DNA of 53,847 nt, from assembly GCA_047975325.1 (NCBI GenBank), contig JBKEDF010000087.1, positions 1 through 53,847 on the forward strand, in the 5' to 3' direction. Origin of the DNA: JBKEDF01 sp047975325 (GTDB lineage Bacteria > Pseudomonadota > Alphaproteobacteria > Rhodobacterales > Rhodobacteraceae). Under the pieces are notes generated by a model. That model did not search any database and was not told where the DNA came from. It saw only the letters and a program-made list of their open reading frames with translations. Positions 1-7,703 of the stretch are shown in pieces. The stretch's first letter is position 1, and every line of letters starts with the position of its first letter. Position numbers and translations under genes: made by a program.

Positions 1-485
1 CCATCCAGAACCGCCTTGAGCGATTTGTAATGCTGATCATCATGGCTGAAGGACAGGTCATCGCAAAAGAGCACGAAACGATGGGCCTTTGCCGCACGCA
101 AATGCCCCAGAAGCGCGGCAACGCTGGGCAGATCTTCCCGGCTCAGCTCCACCAGCTTCAGATCAAGCCCCTGTGACAGGACATGGGCGTGTACCGCCTT
201 TACCAGGCTTGATTTCCCCATTCCCCGCGCACCCCAGAGCAGCGCATTGTTCGCGGGCAATCCACGGGCGAAATGCAAGGTGTTTTCCAGCAGGATGTCA
301 CGGGCCCGGTTCACCCCCACCAGAAGCGAAAGATCAACCCGGGCGACCTGCGCAACCGGGGTAAGCCGATCCGGCGTGGTATGCCAGACAAAGGCCGTTG
401 CCGCCTCAAATTCGGGGGCAGGCGAAGGGGGCGGGCGAAGGCGTTCCAGTGCCTCGGCGATACGGGTCAGGATTATATCTGTCAT
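1..485 (-). CDS. DUF815-family AAA+ ATPase, 3' end outside window
   Basis: The visible 161 residues are the N-terminal part of a DUF815-type P-loop ATPase. Walker A (GARGMGKSS) lies at about residues 85-93 and a Walker B-like stretch (VLFCDDLSF) at about 138-146. The gene starts with ATG at 485, three bases after the tatC stop, so it is probably the last gene of the tat operon. This neighbourhood (tatABC then DUF815 ATPase) is common in Rhodobacterales. The role of the family is not established. A chaperone-like or loader ATPase linked to Tat is only suggested by position. The C-terminal half is cut by the window edge. Confidence 0.85.
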   Translation of the reverse strand, partial: MTDIILTRIAEALERLRPPPSPAPEFEAATAFVWHTTPDRLTPVAQVARVDLSLLVGVNRARDILLENTLHFARGLPANNALLWGARGMGKSSLVKAVHAHVLSQGLDLKLVELSREDLPSVAALLGHLRAAKAHRFVLFCDDLSFSHDDQHYKSLKAVLD

Positions 486-488
486 TTG

Positions 489-1355
489 TCAGGTCTTGGC
501 GGGCGTGTCTTCGCCGCTGTCATCCTCTTCATAATCCTCATCATCGACCCAGAGCCCCTGTGCGCGCAGCTCTGCCTCACGTTTGGTTTCAACCCGGCGA
601 ACCAGGAAGATCGAAATTTCGTAAAGTCCGAAAACCACAACGAACAGGATTACCTGTGTAATCACATCCGGCGGCGTGACAATGGCGGCCAGAACCAGAA
701 TGGCCACCACGGCATATTTGCGTACTGATGCCAGCCCATCGGCCGAAACCAGCCCGGCCTTGCCCAGCAGTGTCAACAGAACCGGCAATTGAAAACAGAT
801 CCCGAAAGCCATGATGAATTTCGTGGTCAGTGCCAGATATTCTTCCATGGAGCCTTGAAACAGGATCCCCGCCGTGTTTTCGCCCTCGGTCAGTTCCTCC
901 CCGGTGATCTGCTGGAAGTTCAGGAAGAAATCAAAGGCGAGCGGCAGTACCACATAGAAGGCAAAAGCCGCCCCCAGAAAGAACATCACCGGTGAGGCGA
1001 TCAGGAAGGGCAGGAACGCCCCTTTTTCAGACTTGTAAAGTCCTGGCGCGACGAACCGCCAAAGTTGTGTGGCAATCACCGGAAAGGCCAATGCGAAACC
1101 GCCCAGAAAGGAAATGCGGATCGCGACAAAGAAACCTTCCTGCAATTTGATCAGCACAAGGCCACAATCCTGCCCGCGTTCCGATAGTGCAGTACAAATT
1201 GGCGCGGTAAGGAAGTTGAAGATCGGATTCCAGACGGTAAAGCAGATTACCATCCCCACCACGAAGGCCAGAACCGACTTGATCAGGCGGCTGCGCAATT
1301 CGGCCAGATGTTCGATCAGCGGTGCCGCGCTGTCGTCAATCTCTTCCGTAGTCAT
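489..1355 (-). CDS. tatC: Sec-independent protein translocase TatC
   Basis: TatC is the polytopic inner-membrane receptor that, with TatB, binds twin-arginine signal peptides and helps export folded proteins. The 288-residue product has the conserved N-terminal HLAELRSRL motif (residues 16-24) before the first membrane segment. It has several further hydrophobic helices and an acidic tail (DDEDYEEDDSGED). Length is slightly above the usual ~250-260 because of that tail. The start overlaps the tatB stop by one base (ATGA), so translation is probably coupled. A likely client in this window is the binding protein at 30204-31268, which has a twin-arginine signal. Confidence 0.97.
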   Translation of the reverse strand: MTTEEIDDSAAPLIEHLAELRSRLIKSVLAFVVGMVICFTVWNPIFNFLTAPICTALSERGQDCGLVLIKLQEGFFVAIRISFLGGFALAFPVIATQLWRFVAPGLYKSEKGAFLPFLIASPVMFFLGAAFAFYVVLPLAFDFFLNFQQITGEELTEGENTAGILFQGSMEEYLALTTKFIMAFGICFQLPVLLTLLGKAGLVSADGLASVRKYAVVAILVLAAIVTPPDVITQVILFVVVFGLYEISIFLVRRVETKREAELRAQGLWVDDEDYEEDDSGEDTPAKT

Positions 1356-2002
1356 CAGGCGTCACTCTTCTTGGCGGTTTTACGCGGCTTCCTTGCGGTG
1401 GTCTTGCTGGCCGCCGCCTTGCCTGTTGTGCTGCTTCCCGAGGATTGCGTGCGTGTCGGCTTGGGGGCCTTCGGTTTCGCGGGCTTGGTTGTGGCCGTTT
1501 TGGCGGGGGCGGTTTTTTCCTTGGTAGCGGCATCTTTTGCGGCTGCGGTCTTTTTCGCCGTCTTGCGCGGTTTCGTCGTGGATCCGGATTTGTCTTTTAC
1601 TGCCGCCGTGCGCGCTTCGCGTTTGGCTTTTTGTGATTCCGCCAGTGCCTGTGTTGCCGGTCCCCGTGCAGGTGCTTCCGGGTCCGGTTTGGCGCCTTCC
1701 CCGCGCGCGGGTTTCATCGGGTCCCATTTTTCAAACTTTGTTGCTGCATCCTTCACAGCATCGAGCCCCAGGGATTTCGGCGAAGTGGCTTTTTTCAGGT
1801 CGCTTGCCATGGATTTCACATCCTTGACGCCCGCCTCATCCGCCGCCGCATCCATGGCACGCCGGAATTCCCGCGCCATACTGCGCAGCTTGGCCGTGAA
1901 ACGGCCCAATGTCCGGAACATTTCCGGCAGATCCTTCGGGCCGATCACGATCAACGCGACAACCCCGATGATCAGCAGTTCACTCCAGCCGATATCGAAC
2001 AT
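1355..2002 (-). CDS. tatB: Sec-independent protein translocase TatB
   Basis: TatB forms the receptor complex with TatC. The 215 residues begin with the diagnostic MFDIGWSELLIIGVVALIVIGPKDLP segment (a short membrane helix, then a P-K-D-L hinge and an amphipathic helix up to about residue 60). The C-terminal half (about 105-215) is a low-complexity, Lys/Ala/Thr/Pro-rich tail with many A-A-K and K-T-A repeats, resembling histone H1 tails. Long, poorly conserved TatB tails are normal in this group. It sits between tatA (23-base gap) and tatC (one-base overlap) in one leftward operon. Confidence 0.95.
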   Translation of the reverse strand: MFDIGWSELLIIGVVALIVIGPKDLPEMFRTLGRFTAKLRSMAREFRRAMDAAADEAGVKDVKSMASDLKKATSPKSLGLDAVKDAATKFEKWDPMKPARGEGAKPDPEAPARGPATQALAESQKAKREARTAAVKDKSGSTTKPRKTAKKTAAAKDAATKEKTAPAKTATTKPAKPKAPKPTRTQSSGSSTTGKAAASKTTARKPRKTAKKSDA

Positions 2003-2025
2003 GGCTTGCCCTCACGCCGCGCGGA

Positions 2026-2262
2026 TCAGCTTTTGTCCTTGCCTTCCGCCTCTGCGGCGGGTGTCACATCGCGTGCGGCCTCACTGGCATCTTCGCTGGT
2101 GGCATTTTCGATGGTTTCGGTTTCTTCCTTGACGCCTTTCTTGAAGGCGGTAATCCCCTTGCCAACCTCCCCCATGAGCGAAGAAATCTTGCCTCGCCCG
2201 AAAAGAACAAGCACCACAACGGCAATCAGAAGAAGGCCGGGAAGGCCAATATTGTTCAGCAT
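2026..2262 (-). CDS. tatA: Sec-independent protein translocase TatA
   Basis: TatA oligomerises to form the Tat pore. I start it at ATG 2262 (MLNNIGLPGLLLIAVVV), which has a good ribosome site (AGGGAG, about 7 bases upstream). An in-frame extension to 2283 would add seven unneeded residues. The 78-residue product has a short N-terminal membrane helix, the F-G hinge at residues 21-22, an amphipathic helix with GKGITAFKKG at about 35-44, and an acidic tail. It is the first gene of the leftward tatABC-DUF815 operon. Confidence 0.95.
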   Translation of the reverse strand: MLNNIGLPGLLLIAVVVLVLFGRGKISSLMGEVGKGITAFKKGVKEETETIENATSEDASEAARDVTPAAEAEGKDKS

Positions 2263-2363
2263 GTCAATCTCCCTGCAAACCACGCTTCGGGTCGCGCTCA
2301 GATCTCATTTAGGCCGCGAAAGCTGCCGATCATAGCCCTGAAACGGCAAGGACCGCCATTCTC

Positions 2364-2381
2364 CTGACAGTATTTTGTCAG
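2364..2381. promoter_or_regulatory. Inverted repeat upstream of HTH gene (operator candidate)
   Basis: CTGACA and TGTCAG form 6-bp arms around a 6-base AT-rich centre (GTATTT). The element lies 44 bases upstream of the small HTH gene, in the divergent gap with tatA. A symmetrical TGACA-N-TGTCA box is a plausible autoregulatory site for a YafY-type HTH regulator, but this is inference from position and symmetry. Confidence 0.45.
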
Positions 2382-2425
2382 TTGATTGCCATTGACGCCC
2401 CTCCTGACCCATCCGATCATGGCCC

Positions 2426-2779
2426 ATGACCCGCGATCAACGTCTCTATGCCCTCATTTCCCTCATGCGCGACGGCAAGTTGCATACCGCGGCCGAACTG
2501 GCCGATGAGGTTGGTGTTTCGACCCGCACGATCTGGCGGGACATGGCCATGATGGCCCAAACCGGCCTGCCTGTCGAAGGCGAACGGGGTGTGGGGTATA
2601 TCCTGCGTACCGCGCTGGTATTGCCGCCCACGATGCTCAGCCCCGAGGAGGTTGATGCCCTTGCCGAAGGCCTGCGCCGGGTCGCACATGAGGACATTTC
2701 CCGGACGAAGGCCGCCCGCAGTCTCCTTATCAAGATCGCGACCCTTCTGCCCCAGGCCGGGATTGAGGTTGATTTCTGA
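2426..2779 (+). CDS. YafY-type HTH regulator lacking the WYL domain
   Basis: The 117-residue product has an N-terminal HTH_11/DeoR-like winged helix (about residues 5-60). The recognition region is VSTRTIWRDMAMM and the wing is EGERGVGYILR. After the wing, LPPTMLSPEEVDALAEGLR matches the linker found in YafY-type proteins, but the sensory WYL domain that normally follows (total about 220-320 residues) is absent. There is no sign of a frameshift: the reading frame ends cleanly at 2779. It is therefore either a naturally short regulator or an old truncation. It is divergent from tatA, with a palindrome at 2364-2381 between them. Confidence 0.75.
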   Translation: MTRDQRLYALISLMRDGKLHTAAELADEVGVSTRTIWRDMAMMAQTGLPVEGERGVGYILRTALVLPPTMLSPEEVDALAEGLRRVAHEDISRTKAARSLLIKIATLLPQAGIEVDF

Positions 2780-2820
2780 TCCCCGATGCCCATTGTATCG
2801 CGTTTTTGCGTTGCACCGAT

Positions 2821-2844
2821 CAGGGTCAGGGTCAGGGTCAGGGT
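2821..2844. repeat. (CAGGGT)x4 hexanucleotide tandem repeat
   Basis: Four perfect copies of CAGGGT lie between the convergent HTH and sensor-kinase genes and contain the kinase stop. Read on the minus strand, each unit is CCC-TGA in the kinase frame, so four in-frame stop codons follow one another. Confidence 0.9.
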
Positions 2845-4301
2845 TTGTTGATTTCGTCGGCCTTGGGCAGATGGATTGCGAATTCCGTACCTGTTTCATC
2901 GCTGCGGATCAGGTCAAGCTGCCCGCCATGGCCGCGCACCAGTTCTGCGGCGATGGCCAGCCCGAGCCCCGATCCCCCCTTGCGCGCGCCACCCTGAAAG
3001 GCGGTGAACAGATGTTCCCGTGCCTTGGGCGGCAGGCCCGGCCCGGTATCACCCACCCTGATCCACCAATCCAGATCGGATTCGCCGCCCGAAACTTCGA
3101 TTGTACCGCCCTTGCCGGTAGCTTCGATGGCCTGCATCGCATTGCGCATCAGGTTGGCGAGCACGCGATATAGCTGTTCGCTATCGGCGCGGATATTCAG
3201 TCCCGGCGGGACATCGACCAGCAGTGTAATGCCGTTGCGATCCCCAAGGGCTTCGGCATCGACGATTTCTTCCACCAGGGGGCGTAATGCGAAGCGTATC
3301 AGGCGTGGCGGGGGTTCTTCGGCCTTGCCAAAGGCCAGGGTCGATTCGCAAAGCGAAACAGCCCGGGAAATCGAGGCAACCAGTTTTGGCGCGATCCGGG
3401 CCACTGCGGGATCGGCGCTGCCTTCGATCCGGTCGGCAAAAAGCTGCGCGGTCGTCAGGATATTGCGCAGATCGTGACTGATCTTGGCAACGGCCGCCCC
3501 AAGTTGTGCCAGGCGTTCCTTCTGCCGCAGGGAACCGGTGAGCTGTGTCTGAAGATCATGCAAGGCATCTTCCGCCTCACGCAGTTCGGCAACGCCCGAG
3601 GCGGGACCGATGATGCGCCGCCCATCTTCTGGTGCCTCGGCATAGGAGGCCATGTTATCCACCAGACGGCGGATCGGCCAGACCAGCAATCGCTGTACCG
3701 ACAGGAAAAGCAGCGCCGCGGTCACGACCGAAATTACCGCCGACAGCACGAAAATGCGAAACCCGTATTTGATCATTGCCTGACGCATCGGGGCGGCGGG
3801 TAAGGTGATTTCAATAAGAAGACCTGCATCCTGCACCGGATTGCCGATCACACGAAACGGGTAATCCTGTTTGATCACCAGCGCGGCCAACGCATCGCGC
3901 ATGAGTTCCCAGGCATTGGCGGTCCGCAAATCATAGGTTGCCGCAATTTCTTCGGATAGTGGGGAGGACAGGACAAGCTGGCGCATCTCATTGCGTCGCA
4001 GCACGACATTATAGACCCCGGCATTGGCCAGCAATTCCTGTTCAAGCTCCGGGGAAATCTCGGTATCTGTGGCAAGCAGGGCCAGTGAGGCAATCTGTGC
4101 CTTTTCCAGCCGCAGGGACAGGTAATCTTCCCGGAACCGGGCGATTGAGGGAACGAAGATCAGAACCTCGGCCAGCATGACAAAGGCCACCGTCAACAGA
4201 AGGAAGCGGCCCGAAAGCGTGCGCAGGAACCCCGCCTTCGATTTCGTACTCGTCGCTTTTGTCACTTCGGGCCTGCCTACCCTTACAGTTTCAGCCACCA
4301 T
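2838..4301 (-). CDS. Membrane sensor histidine kinase
   Basis: This 487-residue two-component sensor kinase has a cytoplasmic lead-in and a membrane helix at about 33-53. A periplasmic sensor stretch of ~130 residues follows, then a second helix at about 183-203 and a HAMP-like region. The phosphoacceptor H-box is KISHDLRN, with His at 276. The ATPase domain shows the N-box (NLMRNAMQ, about 384-390), DTGPGL (418-423) and GGSGLGL (442-448). No response regulator is adjacent, so it is an orphan in this window. The signal is unknown. It is followed upstream by the flavoprotein gene after only six bases, so these may share a leftward transcript with the TVP38-type gene. Confidence 0.93.
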   Translation of the reverse strand: MVAETVRVGRPEVTKATSTKSKAGFLRTLSGRFLLLTVAFVMLAEVLIFVPSIARFREDYLSLRLEKAQIASLALLATDTEISPELEQELLANAGVYNVVLRRNEMRQLVLSSPLSEEIAATYDLRTANAWELMRDALAALVIKQDYPFRVIGNPVQDAGLLIEITLPAAPMRQAMIKYGFRIFVLSAVISVVTAALLFLSVQRLLVWPIRRLVDNMASYAEAPEDGRRIIGPASGVAELREAEDALHDLQTQLTGSLRQKERLAQLGAAVAKISHDLRNILTTAQLFADRIEGSADPAVARIAPKLVASISRAVSLCESTLAFGKAEEPPPRLIRFALRPLVEEIVDAEALGDRNGITLLVDVPPGLNIRADSEQLYRVLANLMRNAMQAIEATGKGGTIEVSGGESDLDWWIRVGDTGPGLPPKAREHLFTAFQGGARKGGSGLGLAIAAELVRGHGGQLDLIRSDETGTEFAIHLPKADEINKP

Positions 4302-4307
4302 GACGGA

Positions 4308-5729
4308 TCAGGGCAACCAGCGCTGCACCAGCCCGACAAAACGGCTCAGCCAAGGATTATCAAAGAGTCGCGGGGAAAAATAGGTTCCTGCCGCACGTTT
4401 GGAAATCTCATTCATGGTCGGGTAAGGGATTATGGCCCCGGCAATTGTGGAAAGTTTTATTCGCCCCGCCATGGCCAACGCCCAGAAACCGACCAATTCC
4501 CCCGCCCCGGGCCCTGCAATGGAGACACCTGTCGGGCGCCCCTTCACGACCATGAGCTTGATCAACCCGTCGGTACGGCCTTCGGTCTGGGCGCGGTCAT
4601 TATCGGAAAAGGGCAGGCGAATGACCTGTACCGCATCGCCATGTGCCTGCCGGGCCTCTGCCTCGGTCATGCCGACCTGCGCAAGTTCGGGATCGGTATA
4701 GGTCACCCGGGGAATATGATGATCCTGCGCCCGGGCGGGTAATCCCAGCAGGGCCTGTCGGATCACGACACCCGCATGATGGCCCGCCAGATGCGTGAAC
4801 TGTCCCCGGCCCGCAGCATCGCCCACCGCATAGACCCTGCGATTGCTGATTGAGCGCAGATTTGCACCCACCGTCACCCCGCGATCGGTATGATCCACCC
4901 GGGCAACATCCAGCCCCAGCCCGTCCAGCGCAACCTTCCGCCCTGCTGCCAGCAACAGATGGGTCCCTTTGATGTCCTGCCCATCCTGCAAGGCTACGCG
5001 GATCGCGCCCTCCTGTCCCGAAAGCCCGGTAACACGCACCCCTTCAATGATTTCCACGCCCTCCGCACGAAGCTGATCAAGTACGATGGCCACCATTTCG
5101 GGATCATCGTGGCCAAGGACCTGTGCGGCCTCCAGAACCGTTACCCGGCATCCCAGACGGCAATGGGCCTGGGCCATTTCCATCCCGATGGGACCACCGC
5201 CAAGAATGATCAGATGTTCCGGCTTTTCGCGTAGCGCAAAGATGGTCTCATTGGTCAGATAGGGGATTTTTTCCACCCCCGGGATTGGAGGAATAAAAGG
5301 GCGTGATCCCGTTGCAATCACAAAACGCCGTGCGAAAACCCGGTACGGCCCGGCAGTTACATCCCGGGATCCGGTAAATTGCGCATCATGGCGCAGGACG
5401 CGCACGCCCAACCCTTCGAAACGCTGCTGACTGTCGATCGGGGCGATGGTTTCGACCACCCTTGTGACATGATCCTTGACCTTTGTGAAATTCACCTGTG
5501 GTTCCATCGGCGCGATGCCAAAGCCCTGGCCGTTCCGCATCGCCTGTGCTGCCTTGGCCGCGGCAATCAGGGCCTTGGAGGGCACACAGCCCGTATTGAG
5601 GCAATCGCCACCCATTTCCCCCCTTTCAATCAGCACGACGCGCGCGCCCATTTGTGCCGCCCCTGCCGCAACCGAAAGCCCGCCTGCGCCTGCGCCTATG
5701 ATGCAAAGATCCGTTTTGATGCGCTCCAT
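4308..5729 (-). CDS. Mercuric-reductase-like FAD pyridine nucleotide-disulfide oxidoreductase
   Basis: The 473 residues form a class I flavoprotein disulfide reductase. An N-terminal FAD site GAGAGG (12-17) is followed by a redox-active CLNTGC (Cys43/Cys48), an NAD(P) site GGGPIGMEMA and a dimerisation domain. It is not an ordinary lipoamide dehydrogenase: the C-terminal catalytic His-Pro-Thr is replaced by YPTMNE. It also lacks the C-terminal Cys pair of true mercuric reductases. It lies four bases from a TVP38/TMEM64 gene. This pairing is recurrent and the two are sometimes fused in other bacteria, which points to a membrane-linked redox job that is still undefined. Confidence 0.88.
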   Translation of the reverse strand: MERIKTDLCIIGAGAGGLSVAAGAAQMGARVVLIERGEMGGDCLNTGCVPSKALIAAAKAAQAMRNGQGFGIAPMEPQVNFTKVKDHVTRVVETIAPIDSQQRFEGLGVRVLRHDAQFTGSRDVTAGPYRVFARRFVIATGSRPFIPPIPGVEKIPYLTNETIFALREKPEHLIILGGGPIGMEMAQAHCRLGCRVTVLEAAQVLGHDDPEMVAIVLDQLRAEGVEIIEGVRVTGLSGQEGAIRVALQDGQDIKGTHLLLAAGRKVALDGLGLDVARVDHTDRGVTVGANLRSISNRRVYAVGDAAGRGQFTHLAGHHAGVVIRQALLGLPARAQDHHIPRVTYTDPELAQVGMTEAEARQAHGDAVQVIRLPFSDNDRAQTEGRTDGLIKLMVVKGRPTGVSIAGPGAGELVGFWALAMAGRIKLSTIAGAIIPYPTMNEISKRAAGTYFSPRLFDNPWLSRFVGLVQRWLP

Positions 5730-5732
5730 ACC

Positions 5733-6485
5733 TCAGCCCTCCCCGCGCCGCAGCGCCTTGATCAGTATCGGCAGCGCCGAAAGTGCGGCCAGGCCAAGGA
5801 TGGGCCAAAGCACCTGTGGTGCGAAGATGATGGAAAGGTCCGGAACCTCATGACGCGCCAGGATATCACCCAGCCCGGCCCCGACCGATGTATAGACCAG
5901 CCCACCGGGAATGATGCCCAGAAAGGTACTGACCGTGAATCGGTGAAGGGCTACCCCGACAAAGGCCGGGATCAGGTTGGCAAGGAAAAAGGGAACGATC
6001 GGGATCAGCCGCATCAGGAACAGAACCGACCATTCATTGGCGCGTAACCCGGCCTGAAGCCGCGCTGCCGCACCACCGCCCGCAGCGATCCGGCGTGAGA
6101 CATCTGCACCAACCCCCATCCGCACCGCCAGAAATATCGCAACCGCGCCAAGCGTTGCCGACAGGATATTGTAAAGAACACCGGGAAAGAGGCCGAACAG
6201 AAACCCGCCCGTTAGTGTCGCGACAGTTGCGCCCGGCAGTGAAAATCCGACAATAATCGTATAGGCCGCGACAAAACCGATCACTGAAAGCAGATAATGT
6301 GCATCGCGATAGGCGATCAGCGCATCTCGATGCCTTGCAAATGCCTCAAAGCTCAGGTCATCGCGCAAGACCACGGCCCCCAGCACGGCAACCATCAGGA
6401 TGACCAGAACAGGCAGCCTGCGCATGATGGATCCCGCAGGGGGTGTATCCTTTTCGGGATGGGAAAATTCGGATCGTCGTACCAT
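5733..6485 (-). CDS. TVP38/TMEM64 (VTT/DedA-like) membrane protein
   Basis: The 250-residue polytopic protein has a VTT domain. After an N-terminal helix (LPVLVILMVAVLGAVVL), it shows the conserved FSLPGATVATLTGGFLFGLFPG block and the later RLIPIVPFFLANLIPAFVGV block with the P-F-x-x-x-N pattern. Members act in membrane lipid or small-molecule handling, with no firm bacterial function. ATG 6485 has only a weak ribosome site. An internal ATG at 6425 (MRRLPVLVIL) is a plausible alternative that removes a hydrophilic lead. It is the first gene of the leftward pair with the flavoprotein. Confidence 0.88.
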   Translation of the reverse strand: MVRRSEFSHPEKDTPPAGSIMRRLPVLVILMVAVLGAVVLRDDLSFEAFARHRDALIAYRDAHYLLSVIGFVAAYTIIVGFSLPGATVATLTGGFLFGLFPGVLYNILSATLGAVAIFLAVRMGVGADVSRRIAAGGGAAARLQAGLRANEWSVLFLMRLIPIVPFFLANLIPAFVGVALHRFTVSTFLGIIPGGLVYTSVGAGLGDILARHEVPDLSIIFAPQVLWPILGLAALSALPILIKALRRGEG

Positions 6486-6650
6486 GGCCCCAGACTTACG
6501 CAGAGCTGCGGCCCCGTAACAGCCCTTTCACGCCGCCTTGATCTGGAACAAAAGCCGGTGATGGGCCGCAAATCTGCATGACAAACCTGCGAACCGGATC
6601 AATGGTATCCCGAATCCTGTTCAAAAGCCCTGTTTTTGGCAAGGGAAGAA

Positions 6651-6678
6651 TTGACTTGTCATGGATCCGGGCCTAAAG
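6651..6678 (+). promoter_or_regulatory. Candidate sigma70-type promoter for rpmH operon
   Basis: TTGACT (6651-6656) and CTAAAG (6673-6678) are separated by 16 bases, about 95 bases upstream of rpmH. The -35 is close to consensus and the -10 is weak. This is the best promoter-like match in the 287-base gap between the divergent TVP38-type gene and rpmH. The rest of that gap shows nothing else I can name. Confidence 0.4.
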
Positions 6679-6771
6679 GACGGGCTTCGAATGATCGCGG
6701 CCCCGGGTTTGCGGCGAATCTCTGTTCGCCCTTTTTCGCCTGACCGGCCGCCGGAATGATGGAGAACCGCG

Positions 6772-6906
6772 ATGAAGCGCACTTTTCAACCGTCGAATCT
6801 GGTCCGTGCGCGGCGCCATGGCTTTCGCACCCGGATGGCGACCAAGGGCGGTCGTCATATCCTGAATGCGCGCCGTGCCAAGGGCCGCAAGAAACTTTCG
6901 GCCTGA
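6772..6906 (+). CDS. rpmH: 50S ribosomal protein L34
   Basis: The 44-residue product MKRTFQPSNLVRARRHGFR... is a textbook L34: basic, with the conserved KRTFQPS start, R-x-R-R-H-G-F-R-x-R-M and K-G-R. The ATG has GGAG upstream (GGAGAACCGCG). It heads the rightward rpmH-rnpA-yidD run. It is a component of the large ribosomal subunit. Confidence 0.98.
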   Translation: MKRTFQPSNLVRARRHGFRTRMATKGGRHILNARRAKGRKKLSA

Positions 6907-6951
6907 TCCGCTGCCGTGCCATCCGGCACGGTTGTGACGAGGATGCCAGCG

Positions 6952-7416
6952 ATGATACCGCCGGAGGCAGAGGGGAAGGGCAGTGCCACACCCCGGGGGC
7001 CTGCGGCGGTTTCGCATTTCATGCGGCCCGAAATCCTTCGTAAACGCGCCGATTTTCTTCGCGCGGCCTCGGCCCGCCGACAGGGAACGCCCGGTTTCCT
7101 GCTTCAGGCGCGGGACCGTGGTGAAGGCAGCGTCATCCGGGTCGGTTTCACCTGTTCGCGCAAGATTGGCAATGCGGTGATGCGCAACCGGGCCAAGCGC
7201 CGCCTGCGGGAAATTGCCCGATCTATCCTGCCCGGGCTCGGCCGTCCGGGGTGGGATTACGTGCTGGTTGGCCGTCCCGGGGCGACGGTGGATCGTGATT
7301 TCGAATCATTGCTGGATGATCTGCGCAAGGCTTTGATGCGGATCCATGACGCTTCGCCGCGCCCCGAAGGACTGAAACCGCCACGGGGCCGCCGCCGGGG
7401 CAGGGGGGGTGCATGA
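6952..7416 (+). CDS. rnpA: Ribonuclease P protein component
   Basis: RnpA is the protein subunit of RNase P, which trims the 5' ends of tRNA precursors. The core has KRADFLRAASARRQGTPGFLLQ, then GFTCSRKIGNAVMRNRAKRRLRE, the family's RNR signature. Several in-frame starts exist: GTG 6916, ATG 6943, ATG 6952 and ATG 7021. I prefer 6952 because GAGG lies nine bases upstream and related proteins often begin M-x-P-P. 7021 would give the minimal protein but has no ribosome site. A basic C-terminal tail (RGRRRGRGG) follows. The stop overlaps the yidD start (ATGA). Confidence 0.93.
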   Translation: MIPPEAEGKGSATPRGPAAVSHFMRPEILRKRADFLRAASARRQGTPGFLLQARDRGEGSVIRVGFTCSRKIGNAVMRNRAKRRLREIARSILPGLGRPGWDYVLVGRPGATVDRDFESLLDDLRKALMRIHDASPRPEGLKPPRGRRRGRGGA

Positions 7417-7640
7417 CACCGCTCGCCTTTATCTTTTCACTTCCCGTACGCGCCTATCGGTTGTTCCTTTCCCCCTGGCTGGGCCATGGGTGCCGGTTCC
7501 AGCCAAGTTGTTCGGCCTATGCGATGGAGGCGCTGGAGCGCCATGGTGGGCTGAAGGGTGGCTGGCTTACCCTGCGGCGGCTTTGTCGTTGCCATCCCTG
7601 GGGTGGACATGGCCATGATCCCGTTCCGCCACGGGACTGA
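7413..7640 (+). CDS. yidD: Membrane protein insertion efficiency factor YidD
   Basis: The 75-residue product has the YidD pattern: an N-terminal amphipathic segment (FSLPVRAYRLFLSPWLG), then C-R-F-Q-P-S-C-S-A-Y-A and the C-terminal RRLCRCHPWGGHGHDPVP. All the conserved Cys residues are present. YidD assists YidC-dependent membrane insertion from the cytoplasmic face. It overlaps rnpA by four bases, matching the conserved rpmH-rnpA-yidD-(yidC) order. Confidence 0.96.
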   Translation: MTPLAFIFSLPVRAYRLFLSPWLGHGCRFQPSCSAYAMEALERHGGLKGGWLTLRRLCRCHPWGGHGHDPVPPRD

Positions 7641-7703
7641 CTGGCGGATTTTGCTTTTCCCCGCAGCCTCTGGCAGAAGGGGCGCGATTGCCCGAGGACC
7701 GCC

